Assembly (NCBI RefSeq): GCF_048771995.1
Contig: NC_133063.1
Span: 73,860,514-73,924,513 of the forward strand
Direction: 5' to 3'
DNA from: Taeniopygia guttata
Lineage: Eukaryota > Chordata > Aves > Passeriformes > Estrildidae
DNA: 64,000 nucleotides
Shown: in pieces, positions 51,886 through 64,000 of the stretch
How positions within the stretch are numbered: position 1 is the stretch's first letter
How the letters are laid out: each line of letters starts with the position of its first letter
The notes under the pieces: model-generated
What the model saw: only the letters and a program-made list of their open reading frames with translations
Told to the model about the DNA's origin: nothing
The model's database searches: none
Translations under genes and position numbers: made by a program

Positions 51886-53375
51886 AACATATAGTCAACA
51901 AGCACCAAATTCAAGTTATGATTTATTGGTAATTTCTCATAAAAATATCCTCTATCCATGTTTCTTGGAAATTTCAGTCTTTCTATACATGGACAAATTG
52001 CAACATAAAAACTAAACAAAACAAGCAAATTCCCCCCTTATTTTTTTCTTGTTAGCTGCTGCTCCTCAATATTAGTCCCCAACAGCAGCTACCGCCCTTT
52101 TATTTGAAATTTAAAAAATAATAAATTGTAGTAGCAGAAAATGCAAAGTGCTCTGCTTGATTCCTGAATCCCTGCTGACTTTCTTTCTCTTCAAGAGACA
52201 AAAAATATTAATATATGAAATATATTAATATGTGTCTAGCTATGTCTTACTCTGGATCCATGTCTTTAGGTACTTATTCATACATACATACATAAAAATA
52301 TGTTTATATTTTTATATATAAGTACTCACATAACTCTGTAAGTTATAGAAGGAGAGTAAAATAAAGATAACCAAATAAGGCATTGTCAGAGGTGCTGATT
52401 CTGGTAATTTAATTCTCATATAAAGGGATTCAGAATCAGGCCGAACCAAGAGGGAGAAGACTTGAAGGGTTTAAGAGAACAAGTCTTTGAAATCTACATG
52501 TAAGTTTCTGAAAATCTTAGTCAAAGTTAGCGGTTTCATCCTTTTAAGTTGTCACTGCTACTCCTACCTGTCCTTTTCCCTGCACTGTCTGCATGCAGTG
52601 CTGATTGACTCAAGAAGTGTAATGTCCAGTAAAAAAACCCTATTAACGGCAGTGAGAATTTTGCCCCAAATCAATCAAAAAACTTAAGCATGGTTTGGTT
52701 TAGGTATTTGCTGAAGTTACTGCAGATATTCAAGACAATGGAAAACGGTCACTGATGGAGGTGAATTTTAAACCAGATCCCAAGAGCTGCAAATTAAAAG
52801 ACTCTCAAGTGTTTTACAGGATCTGGGCCTTTGCTCTCAAGAATAAAGCTTTATGTTTGCAAATAATGTATGCCTTTGGGTTAGTAAACATAAAATGGCC
52901 TATTATTTGAAACTGCATTCTAATCTCCACTTTTGGCATTGGCTTTATTCATCCACTGCAGTAGAACCTCACTGATTTGCAGTAGTGTCAGGAAACCCTC
53001 TTTGAAAAACTGCATTTTCTGAATTAATGATGCAACCAACAAACATGATGGACATCAAAGACCTCTGACTGCAGAACATGCTCATTTTACTGAAGTGCTC
53101 AAGTATAAGAAATCAGTGTAAAGTTTTCAGAAATAGAAAACTTTAGGGTTTAGTTTTCAGAATGCACAGCATTGCTGAGGAAATGACAAATATTTATTCA
53201 GTTTCTTTGGAGGGTGTCTTGAATTTTGAGTCAGCAAAAAAAGAATTAGCGAAGTTCTACTGCATAACATTCTTTGCAAGCTAAGGACCCAAACCCGCAA
53301 TTTACAACATGCAGACTCACCAGTCTGTCTGCCCATTATAAATTGCAGATCAGAGCCCAAATGTAGGAGGGAAAA

Positions 53376-53431
53376 GAAGAGGGGGGGTGGGGAGCAGGAG
53401 GAGGGTGGGGAAAGAGAGAGAGAAAGAGAGA
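53376..53431 (+). repeat. G/A-rich low-complexity tract
   Basis: Contains GGGGGGG, GGGTGGGG and a GA run. Several G-runs of three or more on the plus strand could form a G-quadruplex; the sense transcript would carry the C-rich complement. Confidence 0.75.
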
Positions 53432-54169
53432 ATTTTAACATAGGAATAGCTTAATTTGCAAAAAGCACTAGGTACAAAATTGGCAAGGGAAAACATAACA
53501 ATGATCAAATATTTTACAGACATTCAGGTCCTACATTAACAAAAAAGGAGAAGAGGAACAATATCTATTAGCAATAATTCCTTATTGGAAGCTATTATTT
53601 TAAGAAACCCTTTGAAACATACCTCTCAACCAACTGAAGTCCAAAACATGGTACAGCAATACAATGCAAATAAATAACACAAATGCAAAATTAGGAAGAT
53701 TAAATTGATGTGGAGTAAATCTCTGTAATTTTCTAACATTTACTTTGTGATTAATTTATCTGTAGCGCATAACTTAAGGGAATAAACAAACAGCAATAGA
53801 CCTAATCTCCTATTCACCTGCAAATGCAGGTAACTGTTCTCTGACATAAAACTGATACTGAAATGCAGTGTAATTTAATTGTGTGTGCTTGGGATGCAAT
53901 TTTTCCAGTAAGGGGGTGGTCTAGAACAGAGGATTTCTCTCCTAATGAGAGACAGTTGAGAGGTATGGACAAGGGTTGAAAAAGTGGAGAGTATTTCTTG
54001 CTTTTGTCCCACATTGGAAATACTCTTTTCACACAAGCAAATACAGTACCACTGCTTTTTTGAGGCATAGAAGTGAATTTATGCATATCCCCACACTGCA
54101 CTTAGGAAGGCTGAGCTTACCTTGTGATAAGATCAGCTTTCTAATCTTTTGCTAAATTGAGATCACAAA

Positions 54170-54215
54170 AGAGAGAGAGAGAAGAGAAAAGAGAAAGAAA
54201 GGGGAAGGGGGAGAG

Positions 54216-54247
<32 letters not shown>

Positions 54248-54248
54248 A
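54170..54248 (+). repeat. (GA)n-rich purine tract
   Basis: GA dinucleotide runs interleaved with AAAG and GGGGA segments, purine only over about 79 bp, within the last BNC2 intron. Confidence 0.9.
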
Positions 54249-57200
54249 CAAATTCACATTCCAATCCAGACATATCTGGTTAAAAAAAAAATCTGAAACC
54301 AATAAAACACAGACTTTAAAAAAAAAAAGTCTTGATTGTTAACCTGTTTTATGCCAGCTGTAATATCACTTATACTATTTTCCTGATGGATACTGGCTCA
54401 ATCACACAATACAGAAAACATAAAGCAGATCAATCAAAGCATATTCACACCATACCCATTATTATCCACAAATGAGTTCTGAACAGATGCATGCAGTGCA
54501 CATACATGAATGATAAACAGTAGTCCTAATGGTCCCTTGCTTTCCTGGTTTCAGATGGAATATAGCTCCATGTAAAGTTACTAAGTACAGTACAGGAAAT
54601 GCTTACTGTGAAGGCCTGTCCACACTGACCAGAGTTATTAAATGACCATAAAAGTACATTTGTGCTTATCATCATAAGGCTAACTGCAAACTATTCATAA
54701 AGTACTCATGTGTGTACTTATTTCTCCCCTTCTCTCCCTTCTTCACTCCTGTGTTATGGGAATTTGTTTCAGCATACAAGCTAGTTAGGATAACTGTAAC
54801 TATTGCTTCCATGTGTTTGTGTCTATTATTTCCTTGGTTTTCTGCTGAGAAAAACAACAGTCAGGCATGCAGTGAAAAAAAGTTCAGCATTCACTAAATG
54901 AAGAGATAAGAATAAACTGCCATGTTAAAGAGGGGGCACCAAGCCCCAGATAGAAGAAGGCCATTCTGAGAAAGACCAGTGTAAGGATGCAAACTCTGCT
55001 GATGCTCTGATAAGATGAGATGACTCCCTTATTAAATTCTCACTTACAGCAGTAACAATCAGTAATCTAGTTAAAGTATGTACCAGCCCATAATATCTGT
55101 CAGGCAAACGATGTGCAGAAATGTGTGGACCAGTTCTGGCACCCTGCTGAGTACTGTCCCTTTTCCGCTGTCAGCAGTACTGTTGGATTCTTCTAATATA
55201 ATTACATTGACTTTTATTCAATTAAGTGCCATTCCTAGCCTTAAAAAGAAGCTACTTTATCAATTGATTCAGGTGTAATGCAATAATAAAGATGAACTCA
55301 TGGCAGTGCATTAGCTCTGCTGTTCATAACTTCTGAACATAGGTTCATTCATAGCAGTCGATTTCCATTATGCAACCACAGTTCAAAAGAATTGATTCTT
55401 TTACATTCATTTCTTAATCTATTTCACTTGTGCTTAATACTGTCCCTAAATATCATGTGTGAAAACATTCTAGTGGAGAAGGAGGTATGAGTTGTGAAAA
55501 AAATTCATTTATTTAGATACTGAAGTTTTGAAATCTTATTAAAAACCCCAAAGTCTCAGACCCCCTTCTGCCTACCAAACAGAGATTTTCCATCCCAATC
55601 CAACCCTTTTCCCACTGCTTTGTCACTCCCAAACCCTAGGAGTCCCCTTCGAGCCCTCAGCCAATGCTAACCACATGTCATCTTGTTCATCTGCTCCTCC
55701 CCATGACACCTAAAGCTTCTTGCTTCAGCTATTCTGTTCCCTGATGTGATTTACAAAGCTCCTTACATCTTCCTCCTCTGCTGCCAGGTATGTGTAAACA
55801 ATGGTCCCTGGGTAAGCTGAGGCACAGCTTGGGCAGAGTGATTTGTGCCAATGCATGAACACTGCCATCAAACAGACAGAAAATCTTGAAGCGAAATATG
55901 CCAAAACCTGCTGAGCTTCAGCTTGCCGTGGCTTCATTACTTCTCATACCTCAGCTAGCTAATTTAAGGCCATCTCTGGTGTCATTTGCAACAACACAAC
56001 TAATGCTGTATCTGCAGGGAAAAGAACTTAAAGAACATAAATTTTTGGTAGAAATAAATATAAGTGTATGAAACAAAATATTTGACCTAATTAAATTCTT
56101 TGAATGCCTCTAGACTTCCTACATTGCTCATTTGTACATCAACTACCAGAATGGCATTTGATCCTCACAATGGAAATGTTGTGTAAAGGCAACCGGTGAT
56201 TGAAGTTTTCCAGATAGAAATACGCCATCACATGAGTTTAACTAAAGGCATATCTCATTCTACTTCAGTTACTATAATTTACCAGTTCCAAGGCAACAAG
56301 GGATGGTGAAGAGAGTTTGTTCTGAAAATACTACCTGGGGCAAAGAATGTCCAAACACCTGTTGAAGTCTGTACTACATGTCAGATACCCTTAAAAATGA
56401 GGAGGGTATTTTTCCAAGATGTTTTGAAATGTAGCTTGTTGTGGCAAGGAAGTATGAGCAAATTCTAGGACCCAGAATACTGGATTTTTTGACATAAATA
56501 CCACTCTTTTATTTTCAAGTTACTGTTAATTAATTACATATATGGAAGGCAAAAGTGTGTGCAAAGCTCTCACTAGAGTGAATTTGGCCATAAGAATGGA
56601 GCAGTTCTGCCATGAGGATGAAAATTATAATGATAATGATAATGATGATACACACAAGATCTATGGGTGTGGTGAAATGTCAACCTCTGAGTTCACTACT
56701 GCTTTTTCAGACAGGAGTTCCAGTAGCAGTGCAGTGCAGAATCCTACAACAGTTCAGAAGCTCCGAGACTCTGAGCATGATCCCACTGGTGGTATAGTGT
56801 TTTCCTTCTCATGCGAAGTTCATGGAAGTATTTTTTTTAACAAGAATTAATTGTTGGTAACACCTCCACCTACTGCTTGCAAGTTTCTTAGTGACAGATG
56901 CACCATGCATCAACAGAAGAAAGCAGTTACAAGCCTAGGAAATATGGTAAATTAAATGTACATAGATCATATATATATGTTTACATAGATCATAAATCCT
57001 GACTGGGATCTCTTTAGCAATTTCTTTCTACACTTGTCAAGGAACCTGATTTTGTTAATTTACTGCCCATTTGTTGGAAAGAAAAAAATGTAATGGCCAC
57101 TTTAGTGAATTTTTTTTAAATTTAGTCAGTCTTTTAATTTCATTTTGAAGTGAGTGAGAAAGAATTTATCAGAGTAGAATTTGTCCTGGTGTGGAAATTG

Positions 57201-59599
57201 GCATGAATCCTGTGGATGACTCAAGGCGAAATTTGGATGCACCCATAGCTGCAGTCCTATCTGCACCAGGGCAAACCTCATCTCTGATGCACAGAGCAGA
57301 GATAGAGAATTCAGATTAAAAGAGCACTGTTTGTTTAGATGCAAGCATTATAGAGGGCACAAAACCAATTGCATGAAAAATTAGGTTGAATGTGCTCACA
57401 GTTCAGGATGGGCTGTTGAGATTAAACACATAGTATTATTTTATTAATCATTTTAGCAAGAGAAAAGTATGATTATACTTAAATATTATGGGATGAGGGA
57501 GAAAAAGGGAGTGAGAATGAAAGAGATGCACAGTTGTTAGGGCAGTCAGTTAGGGACTGTGGAAATCCACTCTATGCTTGATGCATAGAGACAGAAAAGT
57601 CAAGCTAGCCGATGTCTCAGTTAAATGTCCTAGCTACTACTTCTTGTCTGACTATAAGTAACAAAACTCCCTGATAAAGATCTCAGTCAATGATCAAAGT
57701 AAACTGTATTGTTCATTAAAATTGTGAAATTATCTATTTCCACATTTCCAGTTGTATCCAGCCACAGCTGTTCCTATGTTTCCAAGAAAGTCACTATCCC
57801 AGTTTCTTACATTTCAGATATTCTGAATGTGACTTTTTTGACAAACACATGATTTGATAAATTAATACCACCTAGCCCTACCATTATAACATTGCAAAGA
57901 AATCACAAACAGAATGTGACAGCAGGAGGCAATCAGTCTTTGGTCAGCTTTGTTTTGAGATCAATAAGTGATCCCAGCATTAAGTAACACTATGAAATTA
58001 TATTTTGAGACTTAATGCATGTAAAGACAGCATAAAATTATTTTCTGTCTAATTATGTTCTTTTCCGAGTGATAGTAGATTTATTTTTTTTAAAGAAGAC
58101 AAAGGCTACTGTTGGGGTACAAAACCTGAAACTACAAAATCTTCAGCAGTTTGAGAAGGTTTTGTTAGAAAATCAAAGGCCAGAACACAACTGGCTGATG
58201 ATTTATGTACAAACTGATGAACCTCTTATTAAAGTTGGATATAGAAGTTACTGCTCTAGTTCTACAGGCCCCATAAAAGCTATCTTCCTGCTATATTTAG
58301 TTTACAACTAAGCTCTATCAATCTGGTTTAAAATATAAACAACAAAATTTTCATTACTCCTCCTGTGAGACTTTTTCTTCAGCTCAGTATTGACCCTACA
58401 TTTTTATATATAATGAAAAGTTTTCTTTGTTTCTCTTCATGTCAAAGGCAAAGAGAATTAAGACTTTAGGTCTTGTTTTAAATTTTTTAGATTTTAGTTA
58501 CTGACACAATTTAGTAATATGCTCTTACCTCAATTTTGTGTCCCTTTCCTGCTTGTTTGCACCTGAAACTCACAGAAAGGCCCAAAATAGGCAAACACTA
58601 AGGAAAGCAAACCCAGAATTTTATGTTTTCTCAGAATCTCTGCAGACTGAAAGTGCTGAGTTTCATGCAGCTAAAATCAAAGAACCAGAAAGTAAGACTC
58701 TGGCTAAATATAACGGTGTACATATTTATGAGAAAGATATGGCCTCAATTCTGATATTTCTTCAAGAAAGAATCAGCAATCATTTCTCTCATTTGCTTAC
58801 AAAAATCAACAATAAAACAGCTCCTAGAATTTAATTAGTAACAGAAACTGTTAAAGAAATTATCTTCTCACTTACTGTTCTAATTTTGCCACTCTATCAG
58901 CAGTTGTTGATACAGGTTTGTCTTGTTTTGGTATGGGTTTTTTTTTAAATTAAAAATAAAAAAAATAATCCATAAATCTAAGAAAGGATAGTAACAGTTT
59001 GAAGTCACGATCTAACCTAAATTATAAAATTCACATTTATCTGAACAGGGACAAAGTTTAAGTCTGTACATTAGTGCTTCAATGTATTTGATCATATTTA
59101 ATTTGCATCTGAGTGTAAGAGGAAAAGTAGGTATAATGGCTAGACTTTAGAAAGAGTAAAAGCAAAAATTCTATACTACTCGATAAAACCGTGGCATTTC
59201 TACATGAACAGGCAATAGCATCAGCTCTTGAGGCCTGAAATTGCATAGAATCTGAAAAATATTAACCTCTCACAGGAAGAAAATCCAAAAGGTAAAATAC
59301 AGTTCAGCACCTATTAAAAAAAAGTAAAAAAACACAGTGCTTATTAAATACAGGAAATAAAGAACAAGCAACTTCTTGCAAATTAAAGATGTGGAGCCCA
59401 GTCATTTCAATCCCTTTCAATATGAAACAAATCACTCACTCTGGTCACGAAGACAGCTCCCTCTACACTCAAATTATTCACTTGAAGATAAGCTCCTATC
59501 AAACTCTTTAGGGGTTTAACTAATTTACTGCACAGATACGGCACGTCTGTTGTAATAACAGGTAGGATGTATTGGGGTCGACCATTTATCAGAATTAGA

Positions 59600-59900
59600 C
59601 TTCTTTTTTCAATTCACAGTGAATTATGCTGCCTACACTGCTCCTCTTTCTCAGAGCTTCCCATCCCCTTACGGCCCCTAATGTGGCAGGCAAACAAAAT
59701 TGACAGTCTCATCTTGTCAACAAGGGGTGATTCTCCTGAGAAGCCATTTAACTTTGCAGAGGAAGCAATGTATTAATGTGCCTGTCCCAGGAATGTTAAT
59801 CATCTTCAAGCTCCCTCTAACTTTGACATGAACAAAATCACCAAATTTGTTTACTAAATGAATTGTAATATGCTAATAAGAGAGCATGACATATACGTAA
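59600..59900. promoter_or_regulatory. Candidate intronic conserved element
   Basis: Unique sequence with balanced composition and scattered CpG (CTTACGGCCCC near 59,668), AT-rich factor-like motifs and no repeat character. It is non-coding by frame and lies in the last BNC2 intron. The call rests on texture alone. Confidence 0.22.
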
Positions 59901-61779
59901 AGCCAAACAGATGGTTTGTTTACTCCACTTTGCAACTTTATAAATGTTGTAACTCTGAAGATGTTAGTGAGAATTATTGGTTTGCTGGCAGTGGCAAACA
60001 TGCCTTTTGCATACTTAATCCACAGTTAGAGTCAGAAAACAATTTATCATCACCATGGAATGCATAAAAAATGTTAATGCGGTGATAGCATGTAGGAAGG
60101 CAGGATAGTTGATTGTGCGGGCAAATACTCAGGGTAAATATGAAACTGATATTCATAACTGATATTTGCTACCAAATAATTAAAAAAAAAAAAAAGGTCT
60201 GTCAGGCTTGGGACTCTTGAATGGTCCAATAATTCAGTACATACCTGTTGAGCTCTTTAGTGAAATGGTCCTCATGGTGTGAACAGAATTATGTGTTCAC
60301 AACAGTTGTGTGTGCTCAGAAGCATTGAGGTTATGTTGGACTCTTAATATATTACTATTGTTGTCCATTAAATATCAAAAGATGTTACAAACAAAAAGCA
60401 CAATTACTGGCGTACTTGCCAAAGTTGCTGAGAAACGATCTAAACTCCGTTGCAACACTTCAACCTCTCATTTTACTGGCTGCCTGGAAGCAAAACAGAC
60501 TAATTGCAAAATAGCCAGCAGTCTTGTCTAATATCTGGACTGGTTGAGAAAGTTTAAAAGAGGATTTATCTGACAGAATATTTTCTAAGTGAACTAACAC
60601 AGTGTCACAATGTTACATGCACAAGAATTCATTATACATATGACAAAGGCCTTTTATGGCCATAACAGGTGCTTAGCACTGCTGTTTATCACTCCAAAGC
60701 TTTTTCTACAATTTACACAAGCTCTACAGAGAAGTTTAGATGGTGCAGTGTACTGCAGTCATGCATGAAGTCCTCATATCCACTTTGTTGGATTTGCTAG
60801 TCCTTGACACAAGGTGTATTTTCCCTTAAGAATTACTGAAGGGATGAAGAATACATGCATTAACATTTCTTTTCAAACCTAAAATTATCTAAATTTTACA
60901 TGATCCAAGTTTTGCAATCAGAAGTTTTCATCCTTCATTAATTTTACTGCTACAGCCAAAAGTGATAATTTTGCAAGTTTTTACACACACAGACCCTAAA
61001 GTTCAGCATGCCACTCATTAATTTTACTGAACTCCAAGTTTCAGTTAATGCACAAATAAAAACAAAATTCAGATAGAATTCCTAGTTTTCCTCAGCTCTG
61101 ATTTCAAACTAAATCTTTCATCTAAGATGTTGATGCACAGCAACACATTATCTCATGGTTTGCTTAGGAAATTTACAGATTCTTTACTGATTGAATATCA
61201 AGTTCAAAATAATAAAACCTGAGGTCCAGGGATAGTTTTGTACAATTTCAGCTGCCACAGAAAATCTGTAAACTGTAATTTATTTGGATCAAAATGCAAT
61301 AGTAATTCTTGTTCCTAAAGTTTGTCTGTCTAAAAATGCTGGCTTTATTTATATAATACCAGAGGAAACTATAAAACCAAATATGATGTGGCATTTCAAT
61401 AGGGTTTCACTATTAGTAATTTTACATTACTAAATAAGGACCCCTATCAGGTCAACAGATAGCTGTTTATTCTAAAATCCCCTCTCATTGATGCCCCAAC
61501 TTCTCAGTAATTTCAATCCTCTTAGTTTCTTCCATACATGCTATTGTCAGCATTTATTAAATTCTCAACTTTTTACCCATCCACAGGAGAATGTGCAAAG
61601 ATATCTAAGTTCAGCTTGCTGTCCAAGGATTATTTTGGAAGAAACATTAGCGGCCGTCCCAGCCTGGCGCTTATATCTCATTTGAAACATCTACTCATTC
61701 CTGACCAACAAAGAAAATTTCAATAAAGTACTTTTACTGGTTTAACAGCAGTGAGCTCCTGGGATTGTCAAAGTGCTCA

Positions 61780-62300
61780 GTCTTTTCCGAGGAGAGAAGG
61801 AATCAGCAGCTCAAATATAATTAACCTTCCATTCTCAATGCAAACTGCCACGCACAGGAGCTCTGCAGTCTATTAGTGAAGTTATAACGGCCAACAGGCA
61901 GAGGCAAAATTGGTCAAAAAGTTGGCTGCTGCTGTCATATTTTTAGAATTATGATTAATGACACTAATAATGTGGATGATTACTGATACGTGTATCTCCT
62001 GCAGTTTATCATATTGCACTGGCTGCCTACGTCCACAATAAACATGATGCTATCATTTACCTCTTTATTGAAGGCAATCCTTCTCTTGAAGGAGCACATT
62101 CTAATTACTTTGTAATGTTTTATGTCTTAAACATTTTGCAGCTCTGGACCTTGCCAACTGCTTCATGTCTACCATTGATTAATTACAGAATGTTTAATCA
62201 AAATTTAGAACCTAATGCAGTCATTTATGAATGTGCTGCAGTGCCAAGACAGTTAGGCTGCCATCCCAAGCTTGGAGAGTGCTGAGTTCAAAATTAAATC
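61780..62300. promoter_or_regulatory. Candidate intronic enhancer rich in TAATTA motifs
   Basis: TAATTA homeodomain sites occur at 61818-61823, 62102-62107 and 62180-62185, with ATTAATGA-like and TTTAATCA variants between them. At this base composition fewer than one such site would be expected by chance. The block is unique, non-coding and CpG-containing (CCACGCAC, TAACGGCC, CTACGTCC). It lies about 10 kb upstream of the last BNC2 exon. Regulation of BNC2 is inferred from position only. Confidence 0.3.
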
Positions 62301-64000
62301 CCAGAAATATGGAAGATGCCAAAGATTTTACCTCGAGTGATTTGAGTTTAAAAATCTTACTTCAGTTGATGAATGACAGGCACCCACTCAAAATGAAAGG
62401 TCTTTGTTGTGTATGTATGTGTGCTTGCATGTTCCTTTCACATTTTTCGTCTTCAAATGTCTTAATTTTTCTCTTTATACCATTGTTGCTGCAGTTGCAG
62501 CCCCTTTACAAGCCTTCCTTGCTGCTAAAGCTCCTGGAAACACCAGTCAGGAGAGTATAGTTTTGAAGTGGTTAAACGAGTGAAAAATAATTTGCAGGGA
62601 CAAATACATAAGTTTTTTTTTTAATGTGGATTTTTATGGTACTGTCATACAACCATTCACCGTTGAAGTTAAGTGTTTTTTTAATACCATTACTGAACTG
62701 CTGAAATGGATGCTAATATAACTTGGAGTGCTAATGTCAAATCCTGGTAATAAAAAAGACAGACTGCTGAATGAAATAATTTCAAGTAAAAAATAGAACA
62801 AAAGTGCTCTCACTCTCGCTCTACACTTTTATTGAATTGGGACTGACTGAGCCAATTGCTTTAGAAGTCTGTAAAACACAATTACTAGTGAGCTGACTGA
62901 CCCAGCAGTGCCCCTTCTGTGACAGAACAGACTAAAAAGGCTGCAGAATTAGTGTTGTTCCCCTATCTGGCTATCAGAACTGAGAGACATCCAGTGCAGG
63001 ATCTGTTATCCTTCCTGCCAGGGTCCCTCCTCATGAAATCTTGGTTCTCAGTCTTGCATAATGTATAATATATATATTGTATATGTATCTGTGTGCATCT
63101 TCCTCTTGAAATAAGGGCTCATTAACCATCTGAGAGAGAATCCAAGTTCTCTTTCTATCCATTTGATTTTTACATCCTTATCTAATAGCATAATGTATGT
63201 CATTCTTTCAGTACATGCATCCACAGGCACACATATACGTTTGATCTATTTTTATTTCTGCATATTGTGTGTAAAACACAAAAGTACAACCTGAGGTTTA
63301 CAGGCAGCAAAATTAACTATGTCCCATTTGTATTTTTAGTTGTAAGTCGCTGAACTGTAATTACTTTCTATATTCCAACATAACAAAGAAAAGAGAGAGG
63401 GAGGAAAAGGGAAAGAAAGGGGGAAAAATGTATTGAACTGGAAATGCGAAACACTTTCCCTAGTTAATAAAATAAGCAATAAAGTTTGTAAAGCACTAAA
63501 AACAAAATCAGTAACACTGGAAATAACAACATATAAACCCTATAATTTACATTTTGTGTTTTAGATTCATATAGTTTGACACAGACATACAGCTTGGGAC
63601 TTTCTTATCCCTCTTTATTCAAAAGAAAAAAAAAAGAAAACCAAAATGACAGCAAAAAATATCCTCTTATTACAATCTTATTCTTTCCTACTTTCCCTCT
63701 GCTTTCCCCACACAAAACAAACCATTTAATGTTTATTCACAATGCCAACAAAGTCCTGCAATTCTTTCTCTTTTATGGGAGCATACATTTCTGGCAAATC
63801 TAAAACTCTTTCATTTCTCTTCCAGGTCCATTTATATGAAGCTTGAAGGTGCCTCATGGCAAAAATGTTAAATTATTTCTTAGACAGATCTTTTAAAGCA
63901 ATGCTATTTAGGGCAAGCTTAAATGTGAAATAGATTCTTAATTAAAAATAATAATAATTAAAAAAAAAGTTTTCTTAGCACATGGCAAACTGCTCATTCA

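Larger units (their letters stand above)
51831..64000 (-). other. BNC2: Last BNC2 intron (partial)
   Basis: From the acceptor to the right edge no frame shows a zinc-finger, basonuclin-like or other recognisable coding segment, and the large penultimate BNC2 exon is not reached. The intron is therefore longer than 12.1 kb. It is AT-rich and mostly unique. It contains short GA-rich repeats (53.37-53.43 kb, 54.17-54.25 kb, 63.39-63.42 kb), A and T homopolymers, and several unique blocks with clustered homeodomain-type motifs (59.6-59.9 kb and 61.78-62.3 kb) listed separately. No CR1 copy was recognised here, which fits a regulatory-rich intron. Confidence 0.85.

Noticed and set aside
51831..51901. 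ATG-initiated extension of the BNC2 exon frame to 51901
   Set aside because: The 23 extra codons translate the pyrimidine tract and acceptor of the intron; the exon begins at 51830.
58069..58311. 80-codon plus-strand frame in the BNC2 intron with few low-complexity residues
   Set aside because: No recognisable homology and on the strand opposite to BNC2; no flanking splice signals that would make an exon.

Overview
The window reads as nuclear DNA of a vertebrate, most likely a bird. Three things point there. One exon is clearly the terminal coding exon of the zinc-finger gene BNC2 (basonuclin 2). Two 5'-truncated CR1 LINE fragments are recognisable. Everything else is AT-rich, intron-poor sequence full of simple repeats, with no dense gene layout, operons or ribosome-binding sites. 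BNC2 is Z-linked in chicken as I recall it, so this may be Z-chromosome sequence, but the window itself does not show that. A passerine is possible and unproven.

Layout. 1 to about 40,800 is intergenic DNA beyond the 3' end of BNC2. It has no recognisable gene. It holds a degenerate 21-bp tandem repeat (13.3-13.5 kb), an A/C-only low-complexity block (14.3-14.6 kb), a forward CR1 fragment (15.5-16.2 kb), a compound CTTT / CTCTCTTT microsatellite (16.87-17.30 kb), a reverse CR1 fragment (20.9-21.25 kb), a stretch that looks like a conserved regulatory region (24.2-25.3 kb), and a 145-unit GGGAA pentanucleotide array (38.4-39.2 kb). From about 40,812 to 51,169 lies the probable 3' UTR of BNC2 on the minus strand, roughly 10.4 kb, ending at an ATTAAA signal with a U/GU-rich downstream element. 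It contains a 48-unit GGAA array, a GT repeat and a TA repeat next to the stop codon. 51,170-51,830 (minus) is the last BNC2 coding exon. From 51,831 to 64,000 is the last BNC2 intron; no further exon appears, so the intron exceeds 12.1 kb.

Only one protein-coding gene is supported, so there is no pathway or multi-gene system to reconstruct. I found no RNA gene, CRISPR array, phage or new enzymatic system. The points worth checking are structural and regulatory: the long repeat-rich 3' UTR with several possible poly(A) sites, the AAGGG array carrying three identical variant units that each create a TTCNNNGAA motif, the hidden 21-bp repeat, and several non-repetitive blocks resembling deeply conserved enhancers.
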